Shown here in pieces: positions 24,720 to 33,740 of a stretch of 51,279 nt of DNA; positions within the stretch are counted from its first letter, which is position 1, and each line of letters starts with the position of its first letter. The stretch covers positions 1-51,279 of the forward strand of contig CABIYE010000020.1 in NCBI GenBank assembly GCA_902362865.1, read 5' to 3'. The position numbers and the translations under genes were made by a program. The notes below the pieces were generated by a model. That model was not told where the DNA came from. It was given only the letters and a program-made list of their open reading frames with translations, and made no database searches. Source of the DNA: Clostridiaceae bacterium. GTDB taxonomy: Bacteria; Bacillota; Clostridia; Lachnospirales; Lachnospiraceae.

Positions 24720-25366
24720 TCTTCGTTCCTCCGATAGATACAATCTGTTTTATCACACAATTCGCAGCCTTTTATATGGCAGGGGGCTTCTGTCTCACTT
24801 ACTCCGATTACTGCCGTTACAGATTTCATGGGTGTAAGCATACAACCGTCCGTCATTGTAAGTCCAATCGTCTTGGCGGCATCAAGCATTGCAAGCAGCA
24901 CTCCCTGATGCTCAATTCCAAAGTCTCCGTATCCCGGGCTAAACCTCGGCCGCAGATACTTTCCCTCTCCGGCCAGCTTCTCAGCTATCTCACGCTGTTT
25001 CTCATCCAGAAACTCTTCCAACATGGCGGCAGCAGCAGCCTGACAGATTACTGCCCTTGCCATATCTGTGAGGGAATATCGTTTCATCAGCATATCCACA
25101 CCCACACCCAAGGTAGCACCCAGAACAATCACCTCAGAACATCCCTTCATATTTTTGCTTAAATTCTTACTTACAATATGCATTTTCCCTATACGCAGAC
25201 TTCCGTCCTTCTCCCGGGACAATTCAAAAATGCGATAGATGATTCTCTTCTGCGCCACATCCGCAAGCTCCCGAAAGCACTCGTCAAGCATCGCATATAC
25301 ATGATCATCTACCGCATGTTTTCCATATCCCAGGTAACGAATAGCTTCCTTCGTTTCCTTATTCAT
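24713..25366 (-). CDS. Separate methionine synthase activation-domain protein
   Basis: 217 aa. Corresponds to the C-terminal SAM-binding reactivation domain of MetH, as a free protein. The family SAM-binding motif RPRFSPGYGDF is clear (consensus RxxPGY), followed by GVLLAMLDAAKTIGLTMTDGCMLTPMKS. The C-terminus is Cys-rich (CHIKGCELCDKTDC), which might bind a metal; this is inference. It lies 9 bp after metF and overlaps metH, so the three are translated from one mRNA. It presumably restores oxidised cob(II)alamin MetH using SAM and a flavodoxin-type reductant. Confidence 0.88.
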   Translation of the reverse strand: MNKETKEAIRYLGYGKHAVDDHVYAMLDECFRELADVAQKRIIYRIFELSREKDGSLRIGKMHIVSKNLSKNMKGCSEVIVLGATLGVGVDMLMKRYSLTDMARAVICQAAAAAMLEEFLDEKQREIAEKLAGEGKYLRPRFSPGYGDFGIEHQGVLLAMLDAAKTIGLTMTDGCMLTPMKSVTAVIGVSETEAPCHIKGCELCDKTDCIYRRNEEC

Positions 25367-25375
25367 CCTTCGCTC

Positions 25376-26245
25376 CTATGCCTTTAGTATTTCCGACAGA
25401 TTATTCATAATGGCCCCTGCCACTTCCGGTTTATTCATAGAATAAACGTGAATACACTGGATTCCATTGGCAATCAAATCAATAATCTGATCTGTAGCAT
25501 ATGCTATTCCCGCCTGCTTCATAGCCTCAGGATTCTCTCCAAAATGATCCACAATCGCCCGGAAACGCTCCGGCAATATGGTTCCTGAAAGCTCACAGAT
25601 CCTTTTCACCTGTTTCCCATTTGTAACCGGCATAATACCTGGCAAAACGGGAATGGTAATCCCCTGTTCCCGTATTCTATACAAAAAATTATAGAGAATA
25701 CTGTTATCAAAAAACATCTGTGTTGTCAGGAAATCCACGCCGCAGTCCACTTTCTGTTTCAGATGACGGATATCATCTTTCTTATGCTCTGTCTCCACAT
25801 GCCCTTCCGGATAGCATGCAGCACCGATGCAGAAATCTCCCTGCGCCTTGATATCCTCAATCAATTCATACGCATATTTATAATGATTCGGAAGCGGAAA
25901 TTCTGTACTCTTCGGTATGTCGCCTCTAAGTGCAAGTATATTCTCAATTCCATTCTCTTTCAGCCTGTCTATCACCTGGTGTACTTCTTCCTTTGTAGAA
26001 GATACACAAGTCAAATGTGCAAGACTCGGTACTCCGAAATCTTCCTTAATCTTCGATGCAATCTTTACCGTATTCTTGCTGGTTCCTCCCCCCGCTCCAT
26101 AGGTCACACTGATAAACGCGGGCTTAAGCGACGCAATCTTCTCTGTTGCCGAAAGCACGCTGTCGTAAGCGGCCTCCGTCTTCGGCGGAAACACTTCAAA
26201 TGATATATGTACTTTGTTATCTTTTAATACGTCTTTGATTTTCAT
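25376..26245 (-). CDS. metF: Methylenetetrahydrofolate reductase
   Basis: Reduces 5,10-methylene- to 5-methyl-tetrahydrofolate, the methyl donor for MetH. 289 aa, TIM barrel with FAD. Typical motifs: SFEVFPPKT at the N-terminus (catalytic Glu), VTYGAGGGTSKNT, LALRGDIP, GVDFLTTQMFFD, PGIMPVTN. GGAGAG precedes the ATG. It is followed at 9 bp by the activation protein and then metH, and it begins 45 bp after glgA with no clear terminator between. No SAM or cobalamin riboswitch is visible in the 45-bp leader. Confidence 0.96.
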   Translation of the reverse strand: MKIKDVLKDNKVHISFEVFPPKTEAAYDSVLSATEKIASLKPAFISVTYGAGGGTSKNTVKIASKIKEDFGVPSLAHLTCVSSTKEEVHQVIDRLKENGIENILALRGDIPKSTEFPLPNHYKYAYELIEDIKAQGDFCIGAACYPEGHVETEHKKDDIRHLKQKVDCGVDFLTTQMFFDNSILYNFLYRIREQGITIPVLPGIMPVTNGKQVKRICELSGTILPERFRAIVDHFGENPEAMKQAGIAYATDQIIDLIANGIQCIHVYSMNKPEVAGAIMNNLSEILKA

Positions 26246-26290
26246 TCTCTTTCTTGTCTCTCCTTAAGCTGCTCTTTTGTATTCTTTATT

Positions 26291-27727
26291 TTACAGGTTA
26301 TCATATAATTCTTCATACTGCTTTGCAGAATTCTTCCATGAAAAATCTTTCTGCATCCCTCGTTCTACAATCTTATTCCAGTCTCTCTTCTTGTCGTAAT
26401 AGATGCTTTGTGCATAACGCACAGTTCCCAGCATTTCATGCGCGTTATAATTCGAGAAGCTGAATCCGGTTCCCGTCTTCTCAAATTCATTATATGGCTC
26501 TACCGTATCTTTCAGCCCTCCGGTCTCGCGCACAATCGGAACGGTACCATAACGAAGACTCATTAACTGGCTGAGTCCGCATGGTTCAAACAATGACGGC
26601 ATCAGAAATGCATCGCATCCCGCATATATTTTATGAGACACCGGCTCAGAATAATAGATATTCGCCGACACCTTACCCGGATATTTCCATGCAAAATGAC
26701 GGAACATATTCTCATATCTTTCTTCTCCCGTTCCAAGCACTGCAAACTGGACAGAGTCCTGACACATCTCGTCCATTACATGTGCAATCAAATCAAATCC
26801 CTTCTGATCCGTCAGGCGGGAAACAATACCAATCAGCATAGTCTTCGGATTCTGTTCAAGTCCAAGCTCTTCCTGCAGCGCCGTCTTATTCTTGATTTTC
26901 TCTTTCCTGAAATTAGAAACCGTATAATTCTTAAAGATGTATTTATCTGTCTCCGGATTGAAATCACCATAATCAATTCCATTCACAATGCCAGTCAGGC
27001 AGTTAGCACGAGCATTCATAAGTCCGTCCAGCCTCTCTCCATAAAACGGCGTCTTAATCTCTTCTGCATACGTATTGCTTACTGTAGTAACCTTGTCTGC
27101 ATATACAATACCGCCCTTCAGGTAATTGGCATCGCCATAAGCTTCCAGCTTGTCCGAAGTAAAATAATAAGGCGGAAGCCCCGTAATATTCTGAATCCGG
27201 TTCACCTCCCAGGTTCCCTGGAATTTCAGATTATGAATCGTCATAATCGTCTTAATTCCGCGGTAATACTCATTACCATAACGGAAATTATCCAGATACA
27301 CCGGTATCAGTCCGGTCTGCCAGTCGTGACAATGGATAATATCCGGCCTGAACTCTATTACAGGCAGGGCGCTTAAGACAGCTTTGGAGAAAAACGCGAA
27401 CTTTTCAACATCTCCAAAAACCTCTCCATATGGAGCCCATCCACTGAAATAGTACTCATTATCTATAAAATAGAACGTAATTCCTTCGTACTCCATTTTC
27501 AGAATTCCTACGTACTCTGTTCTCCAATTCAAATCCATGTAAAAATGTGTTACATACTCTAACTGATCTCTCCATTCCTCTTTCATGCACATATACTTCG
27601 GCAGCATAACTCTGACATCGTATTTCTCTTTATCAAAATATTTAGGCAGCGACCCTGCTACGTCTGCCAGACCGCCCGTTTTAATAAACGGAACTGCTTC
27701 TGAAGTTGCAAAAAGTATTTGCTTCAT
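26291..27727 (-). CDS. glgA: Glycogen synthase
   Basis: Uses ADP-glucose to elongate alpha-1,4-glucan. 478 aa, GT5 family. The ADP-glucose site KTGGLADV is at 15-22; the C-terminal GT-B half has SRLTDQKG, the PSLFEPCGLSQL motif with catalytic Glu, and RETGGLKDTV. GGAGG before ATG at 27727 fixes the start, discarding seven extra residues. No other glycogen gene is adjacent. It stands between spo0A and metF; a TATAAT at 27765-27770 with a weak -35 may be its promoter. Confidence 0.95.
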   Translation of the reverse strand: MKQILFATSEAVPFIKTGGLADVAGSLPKYFDKEKYDVRVMLPKYMCMKEEWRDQLEYVTHFYMDLNWRTEYVGILKMEYEGITFYFIDNEYYFSGWAPYGEVFGDVEKFAFFSKAVLSALPVIEFRPDIIHCHDWQTGLIPVYLDNFRYGNEYYRGIKTIMTIHNLKFQGTWEVNRIQNITGLPPYYFTSDKLEAYGDANYLKGGIVYADKVTTVSNTYAEEIKTPFYGERLDGLMNARANCLTGIVNGIDYGDFNPETDKYIFKNYTVSNFRKEKIKNKTALQEELGLEQNPKTMLIGIVSRLTDQKGFDLIAHVMDEMCQDSVQFAVLGTGEERYENMFRHFAWKYPGKVSANIYYSEPVSHKIYAGCDAFLMPSLFEPCGLSQLMSLRYGTVPIVRETGGLKDTVEPYNEFEKTGTGFSFSNYNAHEMLGTVRYAQSIYYDKKRDWNKIVERGMQKDFSWKNSAKQYEELYDNL

Positions 27728-27796
27728 AAAATTTCCTCCCATTCTCACGACACGATATAGAGATATTATACCGCATTTTTCGCCAGAAGGAAAGTC

Positions 27797-28585
27797 TTAT
27801 CTGTTTTTATATTCCAATCTTAGCGTATCCGCAATCAATGCGATGAACTCTGAATTTGTAGGCTTCCCTTTCCCATTGCTTACTGTATAGCCAAATAGTT
27901 CATCTAATGTATCTAATTTTCCTCTGCTCCATGCCACTTCAATGGCATGCCTGATAGCCCTTTCTACACGGCTTGCTGTCGTCTGATGTTTTTTAGCCAC
28001 GGTGGGATACAACACTTTTGTCACTGCATTCAGTACATCCATATCCTCGACAGCCATCATAATTGCATCTCTCAGATAGTGGTATCCCTTAATGTGTGCC
28101 GGAATTCCAATCTCATGAATCATATCCGTCACCCTGTTCTCCATGCTCACTTCATTTTCCTCTTCTGCATCTTCACCGCATGAACCGGGCACCGGCATTT
28201 TATGTCTGCCTTTGCTGGCGCTTTTAATGTAGCTTAAAATAATATCGTTATGAAATGGTTTCATTACATAATAATGCGCCCCTTTATTGAACGCATCTTC
28301 TGTAATCCGCTCTTGCCCTACGGCCGTAACAACGATAAAATTCGGATGTTTCTTAAGTGTTTTATCATTCTCGACCGCATCCATCACACTTAGCCCGTCC
28401 ATTTTCGGCATAATCAAATCCAACAAGACAACATCCGGCTCTTTTTCCCTGATTACCTTACATATTTCCTCTCCATTGTTTGCCTTTCCAACAAGATTCA
28501 GGTCTCTGTCACTGCTTATAATTTCGCCAAGCAATTCCAGAATTCTTTCGTTATCGTCGGCTAACGCCACACTTATTTCTCCCAT
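27797..28585 (-). CDS. spo0A: Sporulation master regulator Spo0A
   Basis: Response regulator that starts sporulation when phosphorylated. 262 aa. The receiver domain at 1-125 has acidic Asp10/Asp11, phospho-acceptor Asp56 (VVLLDLIMP), a conserved Thr region and Lys in YVMKPF. The C-terminal effector domain (~150-262) has the strongly conserved DNA-recognition helix ([21 protein letters not shown]). GGAGGAGG precedes the ATG. A sigma-A-like promoter and three 0A-box-like heptamers lie upstream, consistent with autoregulation. The recN-spoIVB-spo0A order is conserved in Firmicutes. Confidence 0.98.
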   Translation of the reverse strand: MGEISVALADDNERILELLGEIISSDRDLNLVGKANNGEEICKVIREKEPDVVLLDLIMPKMDGLSVMDAVENDKTLKKHPNFIVVTAVGQERITEDAFNKGAHYYVMKPFHNDIILSYIKSASKGRHKMPVPGSCGEDAEEENEVSMENRVTDMIHEIGIPAHIKGYHYLRDAIMMAVEDMDVLNAVTKVLYPTVAKKHQTTASRVERAIRHAIEVAWSRGKLDTLDELFGYTVSNGKGKPTNSEFIALIADTLRLEYKNR

Positions 28586-28629
28586 TTTTATGTTCCTCCT
28601 CCTTTTTCACTAAAAACTCGTCAAACACA

Positions 28630-28658
28630 ATTATATGATTCGTCATATTCCAAATCAA
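28630..28658 (-). promoter_or_regulatory. Promoter of spo0A
   Basis: TTGATT (28653-28658), 17-bp spacer, TATAAT (28630-28635). The start would be near 28623, about 38 nt before the ATG. A sigma-H promoter, known in Bacillus, was not evident. Confidence 0.6.
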
Positions 28659-28687
28659 GAAATTCAAGTCGTAAAAAGCTGACACCC

Positions 28688-28745
28688 TTCGACCTGTTTT
28701 CCGAATTCTTCTCTCATTCGACACTATTTTTCTATTCATTCGACC
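28688..28745 (-). promoter_or_regulatory. Cluster of Spo0A (0A) boxes
   Basis: The 0A box is TGTCGAA (read TTCGACA on the plus strand). A perfect copy is at 28717-28723 and two 6-of-7 copies (TTCGACC) at 28688-28694 and 28739-28745. All three have the same orientation, upstream of the spo0A -35; the outermost overlaps the 3' end of spoIVB. Confidence 0.65.
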
Positions 28746-29796
28746 TTTTTAGCATAGTCTCTGCAAAAATTCCATAGCCTCTGGAGGGATCATTTACAAA
28801 TACATGGGTCACAGCTCCCACCAGTTTTCCATCCTGCAAAATCGGTGAACCGCTCATTCCCTGCACAATTCCTCCTGTTGCATCCAGGAGTTCTTCATCC
28901 GTCACCTGGATTTCCAATGCTTTATTCGCCTCTTTCGCGTTTTTGTCAATATTTGTAATACGAATTTTATATTCCTTCAGCTTTCCGTCTACCGTACAGC
29001 GGATGGATGCTTCTCCTTCCCGTATTTCTTCCGCAGATGCCACTTCCACCGGATCCACCCCGGAAAACAATGCTTCCACTCTCTCAACCGTCCCGTAAAT
29101 TCCTTCTTCTGTATTCTTTGTAACCGTTCCCAGCATATTGTAATTATTATACACAATAATACCTTCCATCCCACCCGGGACTCCGTCCGTCCCCTTCTGA
29201 ATATCGCGAATACTGGTAGTGTACAGAGTCCCTCCTGAAATATCCAGAAGCTCACTGGTATCTACATCATGGATTCCATGCCCCAGCGCCCCAAAGGTAC
29301 TGTCTGCATTCAAATAGGTAATTGTCCCCAACCCCTGTGCATTATCACGTACCCAGATTCCCAATTTATAGCCATCTGTACTGCACTTAACTGCCTGAAT
29401 CCGGATATCAATGAACTGTTCATGACGCTTTACCTTCAATACCACGTCTTCATCTTCCAGTTTATCAACCATTTCAATTAATTCCGTTTTATTATGGATC
29501 TCTTCCTCATCCATACCGACGATATAATCCCCTTCCTTTACCAAATGTGCCGCCGGCTCATACTCCATGCCATCTTCAGCCTTAATCTTATCCGTCCCCA
29601 ACACCAGTACGCCCTCCGTTTCCAGATAAATGCCAACAGGCATTCCGCCGGGAATTACCATTGTACCGCTGGTATTGACGCTCACCTCTTTGTTCAAAGT
29701 TTCTTGCTTATATTGGATTAAATAATATCCTCCGCCTACACTGACCGCAAATACCAAAACCATAATCAAAATCCGTTTATACCAGTATCTTTTCAT
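28732..29796 (-). CDS. spoIVB: SpoIVB serine peptidase
   Basis: Forespore-secreted PDZ-protease that triggers sigma-K activation or related late signalling in the mother cell. 354 aa: membrane anchor about 7-28, PDZ domain about 55-135, then an S55 peptidase domain with catalytic His173 (GALGHGI) and Ser317 (GMSGSPI). AAGGA before ATG at 29796 is preferred to the GTG six codons upstream. It lies between recN, which has its own terminator, and spo0A. Expression is expected under forespore sigma factors, but I could not identify a convincing sigma-F or sigma-G promoter. Confidence 0.95.
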   Translation of the reverse strand: MKRYWYKRILIMVLVFAVSVGGGYYLIQYKQETLNKEVSVNTSGTMVIPGGMPVGIYLETEGVLVLGTDKIKAEDGMEYEPAAHLVKEGDYIVGMDEEEIHNKTELIEMVDKLEDEDVVLKVKRHEQFIDIRIQAVKCSTDGYKLGIWVRDNAQGLGTITYLNADSTFGALGHGIHDVDTSELLDISGGTLYTTSIRDIQKGTDGVPGGMEGIIVYNNYNMLGTVTKNTEEGIYGTVERVEALFSGVDPVEVASAEEIREGEASIRCTVDGKLKEYKIRITNIDKNAKEANKALEIQVTDEELLDATGGIVQGMSGSPILQDGKLVGAVTHVFVNDPSRGYGIFAETMLKRSNE

Positions 29797-29856
29797 AACA
29801 ACCGTTCCTTTCACATCCTGAATATAAAATCTTGTTCTATGGGAACACTATTTTCA

Positions 29857-29893
29857 CAGAACAAAAAAACAGATACTTTCTTCGTATCTGTTT
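29857..29893 (-). terminator. recN terminator
   Basis: On the minus strand AAACAGATAC pairs with GTATCTGTTT (29884-29893 and 29867-29876), 7-nt loop, followed by TTTTG. It ends the long operon that starts at 38753. Confidence 0.8.
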
Positions 29894-29926
29894 TAGTATG
29901 TGATTTTTTTTTATTTTTACACAATA

Positions 29927-31603
29927 TTATTTTGTATTTTGCGCCAGCTTCTTCATTTCCCGCGCACTGTTTAACACCGTCTCAGTAATCTGTGCGCCGC
30001 CCAGGATTCTTGCAAGCTCGCCAACGGATTCTTCTTCCGAAAGTTCCCGGATTCCCGTCCTGGTTACTCCGTCATCCACCGTCTTCTCAATAGCATAATG
30101 CCGATCTGCCATCGCCGCAATCTGTGCAAGGTGAGTAATGCAGATAACCTGATGGGTTCTGCCAATCAGCGCCATCTTTTCTGAAACTTTCTGCGCAGTC
30201 CTTCCACTGATTCCCACATCAATTTCGTCAAAAATCAAAGTCTCAATCTCATCCCTGTCTGCCATCACAGCCTTGATTGCCAGCATAATTCTGGAAAGTT
30301 CACCTCCGGACGCCACCTCCGCCAGCGGCTTCACCGGTTCACCCGGATTCATAGAAATCAAAAATTCCACATCATCTTTTCCACGAGCCGTGTACTCTGC
30401 AAGTTCTTCAAACCGGATTTCAAACTTCACATCCATAAAGTTCAAATCTTTCAGTCCGTTACAGATAGATTCTGTCAATATTCTGCCCTGCTCCTTCCGA
30501 ATACTGCTTAATTCCCGGCAATAACGGGCAAGAATTCTTTCCGTCTCACTTAGACGCTGTTTTAAAGATTCCAGATAAGTATCATAATCCTTCAAGACGC
30601 AAAGCCGCTCTCGCTTTTCTTCCAAATAAGCAAGAATATCGGCTACCGAATTACCATATTTTGTTTTCAAACGGTTTATTTCATTCAAACGCTCTTCCGT
30701 CTGATAGAATTCCTCTTCTGAAAATTCCATCGAAGCACTGTAATCCGCCAGATCCCTGTTGAAATCATTCAAAAGAGCGTCAATCTCCGCAAGCTGCCCA
30801 TACAGCACCTGTGCCTCTTCGTCATATTGTGCCGCATCGGACAGGCAGCGGATTGCCCGGCTGATGCTCTCACTGGCATCCGACCCGCCTGAGCCCCCGG
30901 TATATGCATATGCTTCCCCGATGTTTTCCACAATTTTCCTGGCATTTACCATACGGCGGTACTCTGCTTCCAACACTTCATCTTCCCCTTCTTTCAAGCC
31001 GGCGCTTTCGATTTCCTGAATCTCAAATTCCAGAAAATCCGTTTCTTTCGCTCTCTCAGATTCTTCTGTATTCGCCAGCTTCCACTCATTCTTCAGACGC
31101 TTGTATGTCTCAAAAGCTTCCCTTACCTTCTCCAGCATCTCCTGAATATATTCCCTTGAAAATGCATCCAGAATTTCCATTTGGTGTTTTTTATACAGAA
31201 GCGACTGATGCTCATGCTGTCCGTGAATATCAATCAAAATTCCCGCTGCTTCCTTAAGCTGAGCCATAGAAACCGTCTCTCCATTAATTTTGCTGACACT
31301 TCTTCCTTCCATCAACCTACGATTCAAAACCACCATTCCGTCTTCCGGAAATATATCCAACTCTTCAAGCTTGCGTATCTGTTTTTTATTCTCCAGGGAA
31401 AATGTAAGTTCCACAAAACCATATTTTGCGCCTTTACGCAGAATATCCTTCGTGTACCGTCCTCCCAGCGCCAAGTTGACAGAGCCAAGAATAATTGATT
31501 TTCCTGCCCCCGTCTCTCCGGTCAGTATATTAAGTCCCTGCCCAAAATCAACCTCAATCTCTTCTATCAATGCCAGATTCTTCACATGTAAACTCTGCAG
31601 CAT
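29927..31603 (-). CDS. recN: DNA repair protein RecN
   Basis: SMC-like ATPase acting early in double-strand break repair. 558 aa. Walker A GETGAGKS (29-36), two long coiled-coil arms (~150-350), and C-terminal signature/Walker B region ASGGELSRIMLAIK and ETLIFDEIDVGISG. It follows argR by 17 bp and is the last gene of the nusB-to-recN run, closed by a terminator. Confidence 0.97.
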   Translation of the reverse strand: MLQSLHVKNLALIEEIEVDFGQGLNILTGETGAGKSIILGSVNLALGGRYTKDILRKGAKYGFVELTFSLENKKQIRKLEELDIFPEDGMVVLNRRLMEGRSVSKINGETVSMAQLKEAAGILIDIHGQHEHQSLLYKKHQMEILDAFSREYIQEMLEKVREAFETYKRLKNEWKLANTEESERAKETDFLEFEIQEIESAGLKEGEDEVLEAEYRRMVNARKIVENIGEAYAYTGGSGGSDASESISRAIRCLSDAAQYDEEAQVLYGQLAEIDALLNDFNRDLADYSASMEFSEEEFYQTEERLNEINRLKTKYGNSVADILAYLEEKRERLCVLKDYDTYLESLKQRLSETERILARYCRELSSIRKEQGRILTESICNGLKDLNFMDVKFEIRFEELAEYTARGKDDVEFLISMNPGEPVKPLAEVASGGELSRIMLAIKAVMADRDEIETLIFDEIDVGISGRTAQKVSEKMALIGRTHQVICITHLAQIAAMADRHYAIEKTVDDGVTRTGIRELSEEESVGELARILGGAQITETVLNSAREMKKLAQNTK

Positions 31604-31620
31604 AATATCTCCTGTCTATA

Positions 31621-32070
31621 TCACAAAATAATTTTACTGATTTTATCCATCACTTTTATCGTATCATCCGCACTTCGGATTGCACACATAATGGTATCAT
31701 CCCCCGCAATGCTTCCAACCACTTCATTCCATTTCATGGAATCAATTGCCGCACAAACTGCCATAGCCATACCTGCTACCGTCTTAATTACCAGAATATT
31801 TTGCGCCATGTCCATAGAAACATACCCATCTTTCAGAACACGGATATATTTGTCACTCATCTCCGTCTCTGCCGTCTGATGTATGGCATACTTTTGCCTG
31901 CCGCCATCTGTCGGAACCTTCGTAAGCTTTAAATCCCTGATATCTCTGGATACGGTGGCCTGTGTTACCTTAAAACCTTCTTCGTTCAGATAATCTGCCA
32001 GCTCTTCTTGTGTCTCAATATGATATTTATTAATCAATTCTATAATTTTCGCATGTCGGTTAATCTTCAT
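31621..32070 (-). CDS. argR: Arginine repressor ArgR/AhrC
   Basis: 149 aa. N-terminal winged helix (1-70) with the family TQATVSRDIRDLKL, then a C-terminal hexamerisation and arginine-binding domain containing VVGSIAGDDTIMCAIR (family GTIAGDDT). It represses arginine synthesis genes and can activate catabolism when arginine is bound. It lies 4 bp after nadK. Its position beside recN is conserved in Firmicutes and says nothing about targets here. Confidence 0.96.
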   Translation of the reverse strand: MKINRHAKIIELINKYHIETQEELADYLNEEGFKVTQATVSRDIRDLKLTKVPTDGGRQKYAIHQTAETEMSDKYIRVLKDGYVSMDMAQNILVIKTVAGMAMAVCAAIDSMKWNEVVGSIAGDDTIMCAIRSADDTIKVMDKISKIIL

Positions 32071-32074
32071 CGTA

Positions 32075-32905
32075 CTAATTTCCCTTCATTTTCCTGTGCA
32101 GTATTTCCAAAAAGCTGAGTCCGTTCAGCTTCATAAGCTGTGTAATAGATTCGGACTTATGAACCGTCAGCTTCTGCCCTGTTTTTAATTCTACCATATC
32201 TGCACCATCAAATGTAATATAAACTTCTTCTGTCCTTCCATTCCTTCCCTCGCCAATCAATATCACGATCTCATCTTCTGATGACAACACGATACTGCTG
32301 GTATTCAAAGAATGAGAACAGATTGGGGTAATCACAATCAAGGATGCCGTTGGTTCTACCACAGGTCCCCCCGCTGACAGATTGTAGGCGGTGGAACCGG
32401 TAGGTGTAGATAGAATCACTCCATCCGCCTCATAAGAATTCAGGAAAGATCCATTCACATAAATATCAAAATGAATCAGCCGGAGTCCATTTTTCCTGGA
32501 TACTACGATATCGTTCAGGGCAATATCCCTGCTTCCGTCTTCAAACTCTGCCTGAAGCATCATTCTGTTCTCAATCGTATAATGATCCGCAAGCATCTGA
32601 CAAACCGCCTGTTCCACGCCGGACACCTCCACCTCGGTAAGATAGCCCAGCGTCCCCATATTAATCCCAAGGATCGGAATCTCTCTCCTCAGCATCCTTG
32701 CCACTTCAATCAAAGTCCCGTCTCCACCGATCACAATCGCACAATCAATCTCTGCCGGAACTTTCTCCTTCACAATCTTTTTATCCTCATCCTTCTCACA
32801 GAGGATACAGGTCTTTCCCTGTTCTTCCAAAAGGTGTTTCACCTTTGCGGTTACCCGTCCGCCGATATCCTTCCCGTCGTTCGTAACAATAAAAAACCGT
32901 TCCAT
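32075..32905 (-). CDS. nadK: NAD kinase
   Basis: Makes NADP from NAD and ATP or polyphosphate. 276 aa. The family motif GGDGT is at 60-64, followed by the conserved NE/D region and the tetraglycine-like STPTGSTAYNLSAGGPVV. It lies 17 bp after tlyA and 4 bp before argR. Confidence 0.97.
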   Translation of the reverse strand: MERFFIVTNDGKDIGGRVTAKVKHLLEEQGKTCILCEKDEDKKIVKEKVPAEIDCAIVIGGDGTLIEVARMLRREIPILGINMGTLGYLTEVEVSGVEQAVCQMLADHYTIENRMMLQAEFEDGSRDIALNDIVVSRKNGLRLIHFDIYVNGSFLNSYEADGVILSTPTGSTAYNLSAGGPVVEPTASLIVITPICSHSLNTSSIVLSSEDEIVILIGEGRNGRTEEVYITFDGADMVELKTGQKLTVHKSESITQLMKLNGLSFLEILHRKMKGN

Positions 32906-32922
32906 TATTCCTAACCCTCTGT

Positions 32923-33738
32923 CTATTTATTCAATGTATCAAAAGCTTCCCTTACCGTCTGCCTGACTTGGATCTTTTCGCTGATAAACCGCTCTTTCGG
33001 ATCACACTTTTCCAGATGTATTAAATATTCTATATTGCCTTCCGGTCCTTTGACCGGCGAAAAAGACAGATCCAGGATTTTAAATCCAATCGAACAGGCA
33101 TAATCCTTTACTTTCTCAATTACCTCCACATGGGTACTTTCTTCACGCACTACGCCTTTCTTGCCGACCTTTTCGCGCCCTGCCTCGAATTGAGGCTTAA
33201 TCAGCGCCACAACCTGCCCCTGTTCTCTCAGGTAATTTCGTATGGGCTCTAACACCTTTGTCAGTGAAATAAAGGATACATCAATGGACGAAAAATCAAT
33301 CGGCTCACCCAGATCTTCCGGCGTCACATAACGGATATTCGTCTTTTCCATACAGATGACTCTTTCATCCTGACGGAGTTTCCATGCAAGCTGTCCCCTT
33401 CCCACATCAATCGCATAGACTTTTTTCGCCCCATTCTGAAGCATACAGTCAGTAAATCCGCCTGTGGATGCTCCTACATCCGTACAGACCTTGTCTTTTA
33501 CATCCACCTCAAATTTATCCATTGCCTTCTCCAGTTTCAGGCCTCCTCTGCTGACGTAAGGAAGGGTATGTCCCTTAATCTCAATAGACACTTCATCAGA
33601 AAATGTGGTTCCCGCCTTATCTTCCCTCTGCCCTTCTACAAACACACAGCCGGACATAATAATTGCCTTCGCCTTCTCTCTGGATTCCGCCAGGTTTCTT
33701 TTCACCAACAATACATCTAACCGTTCTTTCATATCCAC
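32923..33738 (-). CDS. tlyA: TlyA-family rRNA 2'-O-methyltransferase
   Basis: 271 aa. S4 RNA-binding domain at 1-60 (RLDVLLVKRNLAESREKAK) followed by a FtsJ-type Rossmann methyltransferase (DVGASTGGFTDCML, SAM site). TlyA proteins methylate cytidines in 16S and/or 23S rRNA in mycobacteria; the targets of Firmicute homologues (YqxC) are less clear. It begins 2 bp after dxs. Confidence 0.93.
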   Translation of the reverse strand: MDMKERLDVLLVKRNLAESREKAKAIIMSGCVFVEGQREDKAGTTFSDEVSIEIKGHTLPYVSRGGLKLEKAMDKFEVDVKDKVCTDVGASTGGFTDCMLQNGAKKVYAIDVGRGQLAWKLRQDERVICMEKTNIRYVTPEDLGEPIDFSSIDVSFISLTKVLEPIRNYLREQGQVVALIKPQFEAGREKVGKKGVVREESTHVEVIEKVKDYACSIGFKILDLSFSPVKGPEGNIEYLIHLEKCDPKERFISEKIQVRQTVREAFDTLNK

Positions 33739-33740
33739 TC

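Noticed and set aside
24720..24743. Longer N-terminus of MetH (start at 24743)
   Set aside because: The ATG at 24719 has the GGAGG ribosome site at correct distance and fits the family N-terminus.
26246..26290. SAM or cobalamin riboswitch before metF
   Set aside because: Only 45 bp separate it from glgA; none of the conserved cores fits.
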